64,000 bases of DNA from Arthrobacter oryzae (lineage in GTDB: Bacteria > Actinomycetota > Actinomycetes > Actinomycetales > Micrococcaceae), in the NCBI RefSeq assembly GCF_003634095.1, contig NZ_RBIR01000011.1, forward strand, positions 1-64,000. The letters are read 5' to 3'. The position numbers and the translations under genes were made by a program. Shown here piece after piece: positions 7,620-16,052 of this stretch (positions within the stretch are counted from its first letter, which is position 1; each line of letters opens with the position of its first letter). Under the pieces are notes generated by a model. That model was not told the origin of the DNA, ran no database searches, and saw only the letters and a list, made by a program, of their open reading frames with translations.

Positions 7620-8862
7620 GGCTCGCACCGCCCTTCGACCGGCCTGCGGCAACACTTTCGTCCGCCCGGAAGTGATTTGCGCTGACCTTGTCGGGACCGA
7701 CTTGATTGGAATCGGCCTTCGGCTGCAGTAACTCGGCGGCAAGTTGCGGAACGCGGACCAGCCCGTCGAGGACGGCCCGACGGCGGTCCACGGTGGTTCC
7801 GAGGCGGGAGGCCAGCCAGTCGGCGAGGACTGCCGGCGTCAGCGTGCCGATCTCGTGCTGCTCCAGGTATCCTGCCGCGGAGAGGGACGCGGCCCGGATC
7901 CGTTGCTCGGCGCGAGACTGTGTGCGGGGCACGATCAGCGCGGGGACAGAGCTGCTCATGATCTCGCATACCGTGTTGTAGCCGCCCATGGAAACGACGG
8001 CGGCGGCGTGCCGGATATGGAACACGATGTCATCGACCGTGGACACGACTTTGACGCCGGGGCGGCCCCGGTCCCGAAGGTCGCTGAGCTGCTCGGCGGG
8101 CATCTGCGGTCCGGCGACCACCAGATGGCCCAGCCCGTCCGGTATCGGCGTGGCGACGGCAATCCTGGCCAGGGCATACCCGTCCGAGCCCCCGCCGACG
8201 GTGGTCAGGCAGTACCGCCCGGGCATGCAGCTGGTCCCGCCGGCCGAGGGGCGTCCCTCGGCGAGGTAGCCGGTGTAACGGATGAGCTTGCGGAGGGCGA
8301 ACGGTATCTCGCCGGCGGCCACGGGATCATGGACGGCGGGATCGCCGTAGACCCAGATGGCATCGAACAAGGCCTTGACCACGCGCGGGCCGCCCACCTT
8401 GGCCCATTCGGTGGCGGCTGTGGCGGGCGAGTCCAAGACCTCCCGGAGGCCGAGCACCACCCGCGCCGATCCGGCGCGTGCGCGCCGCAGGGCAGTTTCG
8501 AGTTCGCCGTGGACGCCCGTCGCGTGGCGGTCCACGATCACGAGGTCGGGGCGGAATCCGGCCAGCGTGGCCTTCAGCAGTTTGGCCCGGAGCGGCACGA
8601 GGTCCTGCATGGTCAACGTCAGGTTCCGGGGAAGGTAGCCCTCGGATCCCTTCCCGACGCCGGGAAGTAGCACCCAGTCCCATCCCTCGGGCAGCTCGAA
8701 CGCCGGTGCCAGAGCGGTGCCGGTGATGAGGATTCCGGTCACGGGGCGGCCGGTAAGCCCGGGAAGCTGATTATTCAGCGCATGGGCGAGGGCCAAATTA
8801 CGGCGCACATGTCCCAGACCCACCGAGTCGTGGGAATACAGCACTATCCGCATCGGCTCCAC
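7606..8862 (-). CDS. MurG-like glycosyltransferase (GT28-type C-terminal domain)
   Basis: 418 residues. It opens MRIVLYSHDSVGLGHVRRNLALAHAL, a Gly-rich loop for acceptor and membrane contact as in MurG/MGT enzymes. The C-terminal domain carries GGYNTVCEIMSSSVPALIVPR, the nucleotide-sugar binding segment of GT28 proteins. GTG at 8862 has a strong GGGGGAGGA 6 bases upstream. It is the first gene of the five-gene minus-strand operon and may perform the initiating sugar transfer. The 45-residue tail after ELLQPKADS is polar and probably disordered. The pathway is unknown; MurG itself is unlikely because no cell-wall genes flank it. Confidence 0.82.
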   Translation of the reverse strand: MEPMRIVLYSHDSVGLGHVRRNLALAHALNNQLPGLTGRPVTGILITGTALAPAFELPEGWDWVLLPGVGKGSEGYLPRNLTLTMQDLVPLRAKLLKATLAGFRPDLVIVDRHATGVHGELETALRRARAGSARVVLGLREVLDSPATAATEWAKVGGPRVVKALFDAIWVYGDPAVHDPVAAGEIPFALRKLIRYTGYLAEGRPSAGGTSCMPGRYCLTTVGGGSDGYALARIAVATPIPDGLGHLVVAGPQMPAEQLSDLRDRGRPGVKVVSTVDDIVFHIRHAAAVVSMGGYNTVCEIMSSSVPALIVPRTQSRAEQRIRAASLSAAGYLEQHEIGTLTPAVLADWLASRLGTTVDRRRAVLDGLVRVPQLAAELLQPKADSNQVGPDKVSANHFRADESVAAGRSKGGASRVAV

Positions 8863-9028
8863 GGCGATTCCTCCCCCGGCACGGCGTTCCGGACGGCGCT
8901 GTAGTGGCCGCCGGGTCCGGTGCTGGCGCGCTCTGATGATAGTTATCAGCCTGCGCCCGAAGAGTGAGGACGGGATGAGGGGAAGATTAAGGGTTTTTCA
9001 TCCAAGGCCCTGTCACCGGCACGCCGGG

Positions 9029-10573
9029 TCAGACCCGGACGCTGGCGGACTGCAGCGGAATCCGGATCAGGAACGTGGCGCCATGGCCGTATTCGGATTC
9101 CACGGTGGCCAGGCCGCCGTGGGCCTGGGCGATTGCCGCGACGATCGCCAGGCCCAATCCCGAGCCTTCCTCGCCGCGGCCCGTGTGGGCCCGGCCGAAC
9201 CGTTCGAAGATCCGTTGCTGGTCTTCGGGCGCGACGCCGATGCCGTCGTCGCGCACCCACAGCAGGAGGGTGTCCGACGCCGGCAACGGGGTGCCGTCGG
9301 CCGCCGTCGGGCCCTCAATCCGGGACCCGAGCGCAATGGTGGAGGACGGGCCGGTGTACTTCACGGCGTTCGCGGAGAGCTGGACCAGGGCCTGGGTGAG
9401 CCGCTGCGGGTCTACTTCCACGACGTAGTCGGCCTTTTCATCGATCAGCCACTGCCTGTCGGCCAGGACGCGCACCTTCTCCATGACCTGGTCCAGGAGT
9501 TCGGGGATCGGGACGGGCTCGCGCCGGATGAAGCCGGGGTCCCCGGAGTTGGCGAGCAGCAGGAGGTCATCCACCAGGCGCTGCATCCGGTCCACCTCGT
9601 CCAGCAGCACGTCCCGGGTGGCAATGACATCCTCCGGGTCATCGACCGTCTCGAGCTCGAGGTGGCCGCGCAGGATGGTCAGCGGGGTCCGCAGCTCGTG
9701 GCTGGCGTCATCCAGGAACTGCTGTTGCTGCTGGGCGCCCTCGTCCAGGCGTTCCAGCATGGTGTTGAAGGTCTTGGCGAGCAGGGTGACGTCGTCCTCG
9801 CCTTTGCGGACTTCAACCCGTTGCGTGAGATCCTCCGGGCTGACCGCGCTGGACGCCTCGCGCAGCCGGCGGAGCGGATAGAGCAGCCGGCCGGCAACGA
9901 GGCCGCCGATCAGCGCGGCCGCCAGCAGCATGCCGAGGGCCACCAGCGCATACGTCCGGACGGAGGTGACGTTGTGTTCGCGTTGATCACCCGCGTCCCG
10001 CCCGATCAGGAAGAAGGTGCCGGGGGCGCCTTGAACGGGCAGCACCAAGGTCCGCAGCGGGCGGCCGTCCGCGTTCAGTTCGCCGAAGGCCGCGCCGGCC
10101 GCGTCCCTGAGTCCGGCGGCGTCGTCGAACAGGGCGGTGTTCAGATGGGGGTTTTCCTTGCTGCCCTCAACAGTCCAGGCCACCCGTCCGTTCTCGATTC
10201 CGGCCATGACCTCGTTGCCGCGCGGCTGGATGTCCTCTGCGGCCTCGTGGAGCGCGCTGATGTAGCTGGTGTCGGCGTAGTCCCCGGAGGTCTCCTTGTT
10301 GGTCTGCACGAGTTTGACCACGGAGTTGGCTTTGTCCAGGATCGCCTGGTCAATCCGGGCGTCGGAATCCTGGAACTGGACCACGAACGTGACCAGCCCC
10401 GCGATGACCATCCCGGCGAGCATCATGCCCAGCATCGCGGCCACCACCCGGAAACGCACCGAGTGGATCTTTGCCCCCCAGCCGGAGGGGTCCTGTGCTT
10501 CCGCCGCCGGGGAGGTCGGCGCCGGGCCGGCCTGATCTTTCCCGCCGTGCTGCTCATCCGAGATGGTCACCAT
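9029..10573 (-). CDS. Sensor histidine kinase, HAMP type
   Basis: 514 residues, inner-membrane sensor. A Pro/Gly-rich cytoplasmic N-terminus (1-38), first membrane helix 42-66, an extracellular sensor region 67-205, second helix 206-230, then HAMP, HisKA with phospho-accepting His292 in DDASHELRTPLTIL, and HATPase_c with the N-box LSANAVKYT, DDGIGV and GSGLGLAIV. It phosphorylates the response regulator encoded 109 bases upstream in the same operon. The signal is unknown. The layout resembles actinobacterial CutS/TcrY-type kinases, an analogy rather than an assignment. Confidence 0.92.
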   Translation of the reverse strand: MVTISDEQHGGKDQAGPAPTSPAAEAQDPSGWGAKIHSVRFRVVAAMLGMMLAGMVIAGLVTFVVQFQDSDARIDQAILDKANSVVKLVQTNKETSGDYADTSYISALHEAAEDIQPRGNEVMAGIENGRVAWTVEGSKENPHLNTALFDDAAGLRDAAGAAFGELNADGRPLRTLVLPVQGAPGTFFLIGRDAGDQREHNVTSVRTYALVALGMLLAAALIGGLVAGRLLYPLRRLREASSAVSPEDLTQRVEVRKGEDDVTLLAKTFNTMLERLDEGAQQQQQFLDDASHELRTPLTILRGHLELETVDDPEDVIATRDVLLDEVDRMQRLVDDLLLLANSGDPGFIRREPVPIPELLDQVMEKVRVLADRQWLIDEKADYVVEVDPQRLTQALVQLSANAVKYTGPSSTIALGSRIEGPTAADGTPLPASDTLLLWVRDDGIGVAPEDQQRIFERFGRAHTGRGEEGSGLGLAIVAAIAQAHGGLATVESEYGHGATFLIRIPLQSASVRV

Positions 10574-10682
10574 GTTCCCCTTCCGGTGACGGTCCTCATG
10601 TTCTGCTGACAGCCGCTGTTTGCTGACACAGGCTGCGCCTGACTGGCTGCTGACACGCGCTGTTGGCCGGCGGCGGCCGAAG

Positions 10683-11348
10683 CTATCCCAGCCGGTAGCC
10701 GGCGCCGCGCGTGGTGAGGATGTGGTTTGCGCCGATCTTCATCCGCAATTGCCGCACGTACACGTCCACCACGTTGGACGTGCCGTCGAAGTCGTAACCC
10801 CAGACGTGGCTCAGGAGTTGCTGCCGGCTCAGGACCTGCCCCGGGTGCAGCAGGAACATTTCCACCAGGGCGAATTCGCGGGCGGAGAGCTCCACCATCC
10901 GGCCCTCGACGCTGACCGTGCGGGTGTGCAGGTTCAACTCCAGGGGACCGTAGCGCAGGATGCTCCCCGCCGTCGGATCGCCCGGGTCCCCCCGGCGCGT
11001 CCGCGCCCGGATGCGGGCCACCAGTTCCTCGAAGTGGAACGGCTTGACGATGTAGTCGTCGGCGCCGCCTTCGAGGGCCGCGACGGTGTCGGTCGACGAG
11101 CCGCGCGCGGTCAGGAAGATGACCGGGATGCCCACCTGGCCGTGGCGCAGGGCCGCCAGCACGGCGAAGCCGTCCAGGCGGGGGAGCCCGATGTCGAGGA
11201 GCAGCAGATCGAATTCGCCGCTTGCCGCGTAGTCCACGGCCGTGACGCCGTCGGCGACCACCGTGGGGGCATAGCCTGCCGCGCGCAGGCCCTTTTCGAT
11301 AAAGCGGGAAATGCGCTCTTCGTCTTCTGCGATGAGGATGCGGATCAA
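10683..11348 (-). CDS. OmpR/PhoB-family response regulator
   Basis: 221 residues from a TTG start at 11348, chosen because GGGAGG lies 4-5 bases upstream and the receiver fold begins immediately (IRILIAEDEERISRF). The receiver has acidic E8/D9, phospho-acceptor Asp52 in LLLLDIGLP, then LTARG and the switch Lys in YIVKPF. The C-terminal winged helix (ELSAREFALVEMFLLHPGQVLSR...VDVYVRQLRMKIG) binds DNA. It is the partner of the adjacent histidine kinase. Confidence 0.92.
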   Translation of the reverse strand: MIRILIAEDEERISRFIEKGLRAAGYAPTVVADGVTAVDYAASGEFDLLLLDIGLPRLDGFAVLAALRHGQVGIPVIFLTARGSSTDTVAALEGGADDYIVKPFHFEELVARIRARTRRGDPGDPTAGSILRYGPLELNLHTRTVSVEGRMVELSAREFALVEMFLLHPGQVLSRQQLLSHVWGYDFDGTSNVVDVYVRQLRMKIGANHILTTRGAGYRLG

Positions 11349-11718
11349 GATGCCTCCCTGGGAACAGCCCGGAACCGGGCGCCACGGGGCCCGGGGGTTT
11401 GGCCGGTGCATTCCGGTCAGGGCGGCGCGGCCGGCCGTGCCGGACCGGGGATCCAGGCTTCGGCGGGACGGCAGGATCGTGTTTCAGAAGGAATGGCCAT
11501 CTGGTGCTCCCCAGAGGACGGACCCGCATCGTAAGGGTCCCTCGGACAGGGGCGGCGGATACTATTCCCGCTATCTTCATCCTGCCCCTACAAGGATGAG
11601 TGCGCCACCCGTTTAGGGTTGATTTTCAGCGTGTTAACAGCCTGCGCGCGGCCCTGCGCCGTCGGCGAACGGTGCTGCCTCGCGGAGGGCCCCGCCGTCG
11701 GCTACTACGCTGGCATTC
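11349..11718. promoter_or_regulatory. Divergent promoter region between the response regulator and the dehydrogenase
   Basis: No convincing gene lies here. A small inverted repeat TCATCCT (11577-11583) / AGGATGA (11593-11599) lies midway and could be an operator for the flanking response regulator or a weak hairpin. The remaining sequence is GC-rich without clear -35/-10 pairs. Confidence 0.35.
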
Positions 11719-12639
11719 ATGACCCGGAAAATTACTGTCAGCCTGCCGGACGCCTTGTTGCGGGAATACCTTCAGCCTCACCCGGACGTGACCGTCCTGG
11801 AGTGGGACTTCGCCGGTGCGCCGCCGCGGCCGCGGATCGACATCGTGGTGCCGCCGTACATGGGCGGCCCGCAGGTCCTGCGGAGCCTGGAAGCGGTGGA
11901 AACGGTGCTGGTCCAGAGCCAGTCGATCGGGTACGACGGCGTGGCGGACTTCCTGCCGTCCGGCCGGGTGTTCGCCAACGCTGCCGGCGTGCACGAGACC
12001 TCCACCGCGGAGCTGGCGCTGGCCCTGATCCTCGCCAGCCAGCGTGAGCTGCCCCGGATCATCCAGAACCAGGCCGAGGGCCGGTGGGATGCCCGGCCCA
12101 CCGCCAGCCTGGCCGATCGCCGCGTCCTCATTGTGGGCTACGGCGGGGTGGGCAAGGCGATCGAGGACCGGCTGCTGCCGTTCGAAACCGCCGTGACCCG
12201 GGTGGCCAGCAGGGCACGGACGGACGAGCGCGGCCACGTCCACGGCATCGACGAGCTGCACAGCCTGCTGCCCGGGCACGACGTCGTGGTGGTGGGGGTG
12301 CCGCTCAGCGACGCCACCCGGCACCTGATTGACGACGCCTTCCTCGCGGCCATGCCCGACGGCGCCCTGGTGGTGAACGTGGCCCGTGGACCGGTCGCGG
12401 ACACCGAGGCCCTGGTGAAGCACACCGGCTCGGGCCGGATCCGCGCCGCCCTGGACGTCACCGATCCCGAGCCGCTGCCGCAGGACCACCCGTTGTGGCG
12501 GACCCCGGGCGTCATCATCAGCCCGCATGTGGGCGGGGCGAGCTCGGCCATGCGCCCCCGGATGGGGAAGCTCCTGCAGCGGCAGATCGACCTCATGCTG
12601 GCCGGCGAACCGCCGGCAAACGTGGTGCTGGGCGGCTGA
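11719..12639 (+). CDS. D-isomer-specific 2-hydroxyacid dehydrogenase
   Basis: 306 residues. The NAD(P)-binding Rossmann motif is VLIVGYGGVGKAI in the middle. The catalytic Arg lies in VNVARGPVADTEAL, the Glu in DVTDPEPLP and the His in ISPHVGGAS, the complete R-E-H triad of the family. It reduces 2-oxoacids or oxidises D-2-hydroxyacids in the cytoplasm; which one (glyoxylate, hydroxypyruvate, phosphonate-like) cannot be read. The gene is monocistronic and faces away from the two-component operon. Confidence 0.88.
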   Translation: MTRKITVSLPDALLREYLQPHPDVTVLEWDFAGAPPRPRIDIVVPPYMGGPQVLRSLEAVETVLVQSQSIGYDGVADFLPSGRVFANAAGVHETSTAELALALILASQRELPRIIQNQAEGRWDARPTASLADRRVLIVGYGGVGKAIEDRLLPFETAVTRVASRARTDERGHVHGIDELHSLLPGHDVVVVGVPLSDATRHLIDDAFLAAMPDGALVVNVARGPVADTEALVKHTGSGRIRAALDVTDPEPLPQDHPLWRTPGVIISPHVGGASSAMRPRMGKLLQRQIDLMLAGEPPANVVLGG

Positions 12640-12659
12640 ACGGCTGAGAGGGAACCGCG

Positions 12660-13394
12660 TCAGCCCGCGGTGAGGACGCAGAACTCGTTGCCCTCCGGAT
12701 CGGCGAGGCACACCCATGGCACCTCGCCCTGGCCGACGTCGGCGTCGGTGGCGCCCAGCACCCGGAGCCGGGCTACCTCTGCCGCTTGATCATCTCCGGG
12801 GTACGGCTTCAGATCGAGATGGACACGGCCAACGGCCTTCACGTCGTGCGAGCGAACGAACTCCAGATACGGCCCGACGCCCTGCGCCGCACGCAGACTC
12901 GCGAGATCGTCGGTAACCTCGTGCAGGGTCCAGTCCGTCGCCTCGCCCCAGAACCGGGCCATGGCCCGCGGATCTGCACAGCTGACCACCACCGCGGCGA
13001 TCGGCCCGGTGTCCCGGTAGATCGGTCGCGGTTCCAGCACGCAGAACAGGTTTCCCTCCGGGTCGGCCAGAACCGTCCACGGCACATCACCCTGGCCGAC
13101 GTCGGCGGGCGTGGCGCCGAGCTCCAACAGGTGCGCCACCAGCTCCGCCTGATGGGCGGCGGAGGTGGTGCTGAGATCGAGGTGCGCGCGGTACCTCACC
13201 GTCTCGGGGTCAGGGACGGTGACGACGTCGATGCAGACGGCGTCGGGGTCCGGCCAGACGAAGCCCACGGGTTCGACATTGGTCACGCCGGGTCCCTCGC
13301 TGGAAACACCCCAGCCGAGCGCGTCCGCCCAAAACCGGCCGAGCGCCGAGTCATCCCGAGCCTTGAAGTTCACCTGGACAAGTCGCAGTGCCAT
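12660..13394 (-). CDS. Two-domain VOC (glyoxalase/bleomycin-resistance fold) protein
   Basis: 244 residues made of two tandem VOC modules. Each ends with a near-identical block: DVGQGDVPWTVLADPEGNLFCVLE at about residues 97-120 and DVGQGEVPWVCLADPEGNEFCVL at the end. The repeated glutamates and histidines (AHLDLS, VHLDLKP) could hold a divalent metal. Members act as dioxygenases, isomerases or drug-binding resistance proteins; sequence alone does not decide. It converges on the upstream dehydrogenase, 20 bases away. Confidence 0.8.
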   Translation of the reverse strand: MALRLVQVNFKARDDSALGRFWADALGWGVSSEGPGVTNVEPVGFVWPDPDAVCIDVVTVPDPETVRYRAHLDLSTTSAAHQAELVAHLLELGATPADVGQGDVPWTVLADPEGNLFCVLEPRPIYRDTGPIAAVVVSCADPRAMARFWGEATDWTLHEVTDDLASLRAAQGVGPYLEFVRSHDVKAVGRVHLDLKPYPGDDQAAEVARLRVLGATDADVGQGEVPWVCLADPEGNEFCVLTAG

Positions 13395-13640
13395 ACCGCC
13401 AGATCCTATACACGGAATACATGGTGCGGGCGGACCGCCCTAGCAGGGCGTGGGTGAGTTTCCCGTCCCGGCGGTGTCCACCACGCAGAACCTGTTGGCC
13501 ACCTGCCGGCAGCCGCAGCCCGGCAACCGCCGCGGCATCCCGGAGGGGGCGACTGGGATAAGCTCGCCCGGGACCGGAACAGGCATCGGTTCCAACCTAA
13601 AACCTAACGGGCGGGGCATTCCTTGGATTTACTGGGCGGC

Positions 13641-14216
13641 ATGAACCGCGACGAACTCCGCACCCTCTCCTGGGTAGCGGCCGCCATCTTCGCGGTTGCG
13701 GCCGGCGTGTGGCGGCCGCGCAGGCTTCACTGGACCGCGCTGGGTTCCGTCCTGCTCTTCGCCGCCCTCAACGTGGGGGCCGGGATCTACGTCCTGAACC
13801 ATTTCGAAGATCCGCGCTGGTCTCCGGGGGGAGAGCCGCCGCTGAGCGCCCCGTCTTTTGCCGGGACGCCTGTGGTGGGGCAGTTCCTGGGCCCCCTGGA
13901 TGCCGCCCTTAACGGCGTGGTGGGCGGGGTGAACGAGTTCCTGGCCTTCAAGCGGGCGCTTCCCATAGCGATGGACTTCCTTGCCGCGTCCGGCTGGGCC
14001 CTGCTGGTGTCCTTCGCGCTTGCCATTCTGGCTGCCTCCATCAGTTTCGCCGTGGCCAGGCGCCGCGCGGCGGACTTCGCAAAGTACCGGGCCACCGTTG
14101 ACGTGCTCCAGGAAGAGCTTGAGCAGGTCAAGCGGCAGATCTCGTCAGGGAATTACGCCGGCACGGACCCCGCTTTCGCGCCGCGGGGGCAGCTCACCGC
14201 CACGGATTCGCCCTGA
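13641..14216 (+). CDS. Integral membrane protein of unknown function
   Basis: 191 residues from ATG at 13641. An in-frame TTG 18 bases upstream is possible but has no better ribosome binding site. It has three hydrophobic spans: about 11-24, 33-52 and one in LAASGWALLVSFALAILAAS. After the last span comes a basic, heptad-rich segment (VLQEELEQVKRQI), probably a short coiled coil, and a polar tail. It lies 93 bases before the heterodimeric ABC exporter, so a link to it is possible but unproven. No named family was recognised. Confidence 0.65.
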   Translation: MNRDELRTLSWVAAAIFAVAAGVWRPRRLHWTALGSVLLFAALNVGAGIYVLNHFEDPRWSPGGEPPLSAPSFAGTPVVGQFLGPLDAALNGVVGGVNEFLAFKRALPIAMDFLAASGWALLVSFALAILAASISFAVARRRAADFAKYRATVDVLQEELEQVKRQISSGNYAGTDPAFAPRGQLTATDSP

Positions 14217-14309
14217 GAGGAACCCGGTCCGCTCACGGCATCCGGACGTAAACTGGCCCTCACATCGTTCTGTGTGAAAGTGCCCGCGGCACGTGAAGTG
14301 GGAGACCGG

Positions 14310-16052
14310 ATGCTCTGGAAACTGCTCGTCGAATACCTGAGGCCGCAGCGGCGGCTGCTGGCCGCCGTCGTCGTCTTCCAACTGGCGGCGTCCATCGCCT
14401 CGCTGTACCTGCCCACCCTGAACGCGGACATCATCGACCAGGGCGTCGCGAAGGGGGACACCGACTACATCCTGCGCATCGGCGGCATGATGCTCATGGT
14501 CACCCTGCTGCAGATCGCCTGCACCATCGCCGCCGTCTATTTCGGCGCGAAGGCCGCGATGGCGCTGGGCCGGGACGTCCGCGGCGCCATCTTCACCCGG
14601 GTGGCCGAGTTTTCCGAACAGGAAGTCACCCGGTTCGGCCCGCCCAGCCTCATCACCCGCTCCACCAACGATGTCCAGCAGGTCCAGCAGCTGGTCCTGA
14701 TGTCCGCCACGCTCATGGTCACGGCGCCCATGCTCTGCATCGGCGGGGTAATCATGGCCATGCGCCAGGACCTGCAGCTGTCCTGGCTGATCGCGGTCAG
14801 CGTGCCCGTGCTCCTGATTGGGGTGGGCTCGATCATCATCCGGATGGTGCCGCTGTTCCGGCTCATGCAGGCCCGGATCGACACCGTCAACCGGGTGCTC
14901 CGCGAGCAGCTCACGGGCATCCGCGTGGTGCGGGCCTTCGTCCGCGAGGACGTGGAGACCGCCCGCTTCGCCCGCGCCAACGAGGACGTCACGGACACCG
15001 CGCTGCGCGCCGGCCGGCTCATGGCGCTCGCGTTCCCCACCGTGATGCTGGTGCTCAACGTCTCCAGCGCGGCGGTGATCTGGTTCGGCGCGTTCCGGAT
15101 CGAGGACGGCTCCATGCAGGTGGGCACCATGATCGCTTTCCTGAGCTACCTGATGCAGATCCTGATGTCCGTCATGATGGCCACGTTCATGGCGATCATG
15201 ATCCCGCGCGCTTCCGTCTCGGCGGACCGGATCAGCGAGGTGCTCGGGACCGAATCCAGCGTCCGGCCGCCGCTGCACCCGGTGTCGCGCGCGGCCGGAC
15301 GGGCGGCCCGGGGCGAGCTGGAGATGCACGACGTCGGGTTCGCCTACCCGGGTGCCGAGCAGCCGGTCCTCTCGGACGTCAGCTTCACCGCACGGGCGGG
15401 GCAGACGACGGCGATCATCGGGGCCACCGGCTCCGGCAAGACCACCCTGGTGAACCTGATGCCGCGGCTCTTCGACGCGACGTCCGGTTCGGTGCTGATC
15501 GACGGCGTGGACGTGCGCGAGCTCCACCCGGACCTGCTGTGGGGGCACATCGGGCTGGTGCCGCAGAAGCCCTACCTGTTCTCCGGCACCGTGCGCAGCA
15601 ACCTGCTCTACGGCAAACCGGACGCCACCGAGGAGGAGCTCTGGCAGGCGCTGGAGATCGCCCAGGCGGAGGACTTCGTCCGGGAAATGGAGGGCGGCCT
15701 GGATGCGCCGATCTCGCAGGGCGGCACCAACGTCTCCGGCGGCCAGCGGCAGCGGCTCGCGATCGCCCGGGCGCTGGTGAAACGGCCCGAGCTCTACATC
15801 TTTGACGACTCGTTCTCCTCGCTGGACACCGCCACGGACGCCCGGCTGCGGCTGGCGCTCAAACAGCACACCGCCGGGGCCACCATGGTGATCATCGGCC
15901 AGCGGGTCTCCAGCATCGCGGACGCGGACCAGATCCTGGTGCTGGACCGCGGCAGGATCGTCGCGCACGGCACGCATGAGGAGCTGCTGGCGACGTCGGA
16001 GACCTATCAGGAGATCGTGAACTCCCAACTCGCAGCGGAGGAGGCGGTATGA
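14310..16052 (+). CDS. ABC exporter half, degenerate ATP-site subunit of a heterodimer
   Basis: 580 residues: six membrane helices (about 15-300), then the ATPase domain. Walker A is GATGSGKTT (371-379), Q-loop Gln419, signature VSGGQ (475-479). Walker B reads YIFDD with Asp500 where the catalytic Glu should be, and the H-loop His is Gln531 (IIGQRVSSI). These two losses mark the subunit that supplies the non-hydrolysing site of heterodimeric exporters such as TM287/288. ATG at 14310 with GGGAG upstream is chosen over a GTG 36 bases earlier. Its stop overlaps the partner start (ATGA). Substrate unknown; lipid or drug export is usual. Confidence 0.92.
   Translation: MLWKLLVEYLRPQRRLLAAVVVFQLAASIASLYLPTLNADIIDQGVAKGDTDYILRIGGMMLMVTLLQIACTIAAVYFGAKAAMALGRDVRGAIFTRVAEFSEQEVTRFGPPSLITRSTNDVQQVQQLVLMSATLMVTAPMLCIGGVIMAMRQDLQLSWLIAVSVPVLLIGVGSIIIRMVPLFRLMQARIDTVNRVLREQLTGIRVVRAFVREDVETARFARANEDVTDTALRAGRLMALAFPTVMLVLNVSSAAVIWFGAFRIEDGSMQVGTMIAFLSYLMQILMSVMMATFMAIMIPRASVSADRISEVLGTESSVRPPLHPVSRAAGRAARGELEMHDVGFAYPGAEQPVLSDVSFTARAGQTTAIIGATGSGKTTLVNLMPRLFDATSGSVLIDGVDVRELHPDLLWGHIGLVPQKPYLFSGTVRSNLLYGKPDATEEELWQALEIAQAEDFVREMEGGLDAPISQGGTNVSGGQRQRLAIARALVKRPELYIFDDSFSSLDTATDARLRLALKQHTAGATMVIIGQRVSSIADADQILVLDRGRIVAHGTHEELLATSETYQEIVNSQLAAEEAV

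Noticed and set aside
8936..10609. 557-codon plus-strand frame opposite the histidine kinase
   Set aside because: Shadow of the kinase gene; its Asp/Gln/Gly/His/Arg bias is typical of antisense frames and it has no domain.
14145..16028. Long minus-strand frame of 627 codons opposite the ABC exporter
   Set aside because: Its His/Arg/Asp/Gly-rich sequence is the shadow of a high-GC coding strand; the plus strand encodes a complete ABC transporter.
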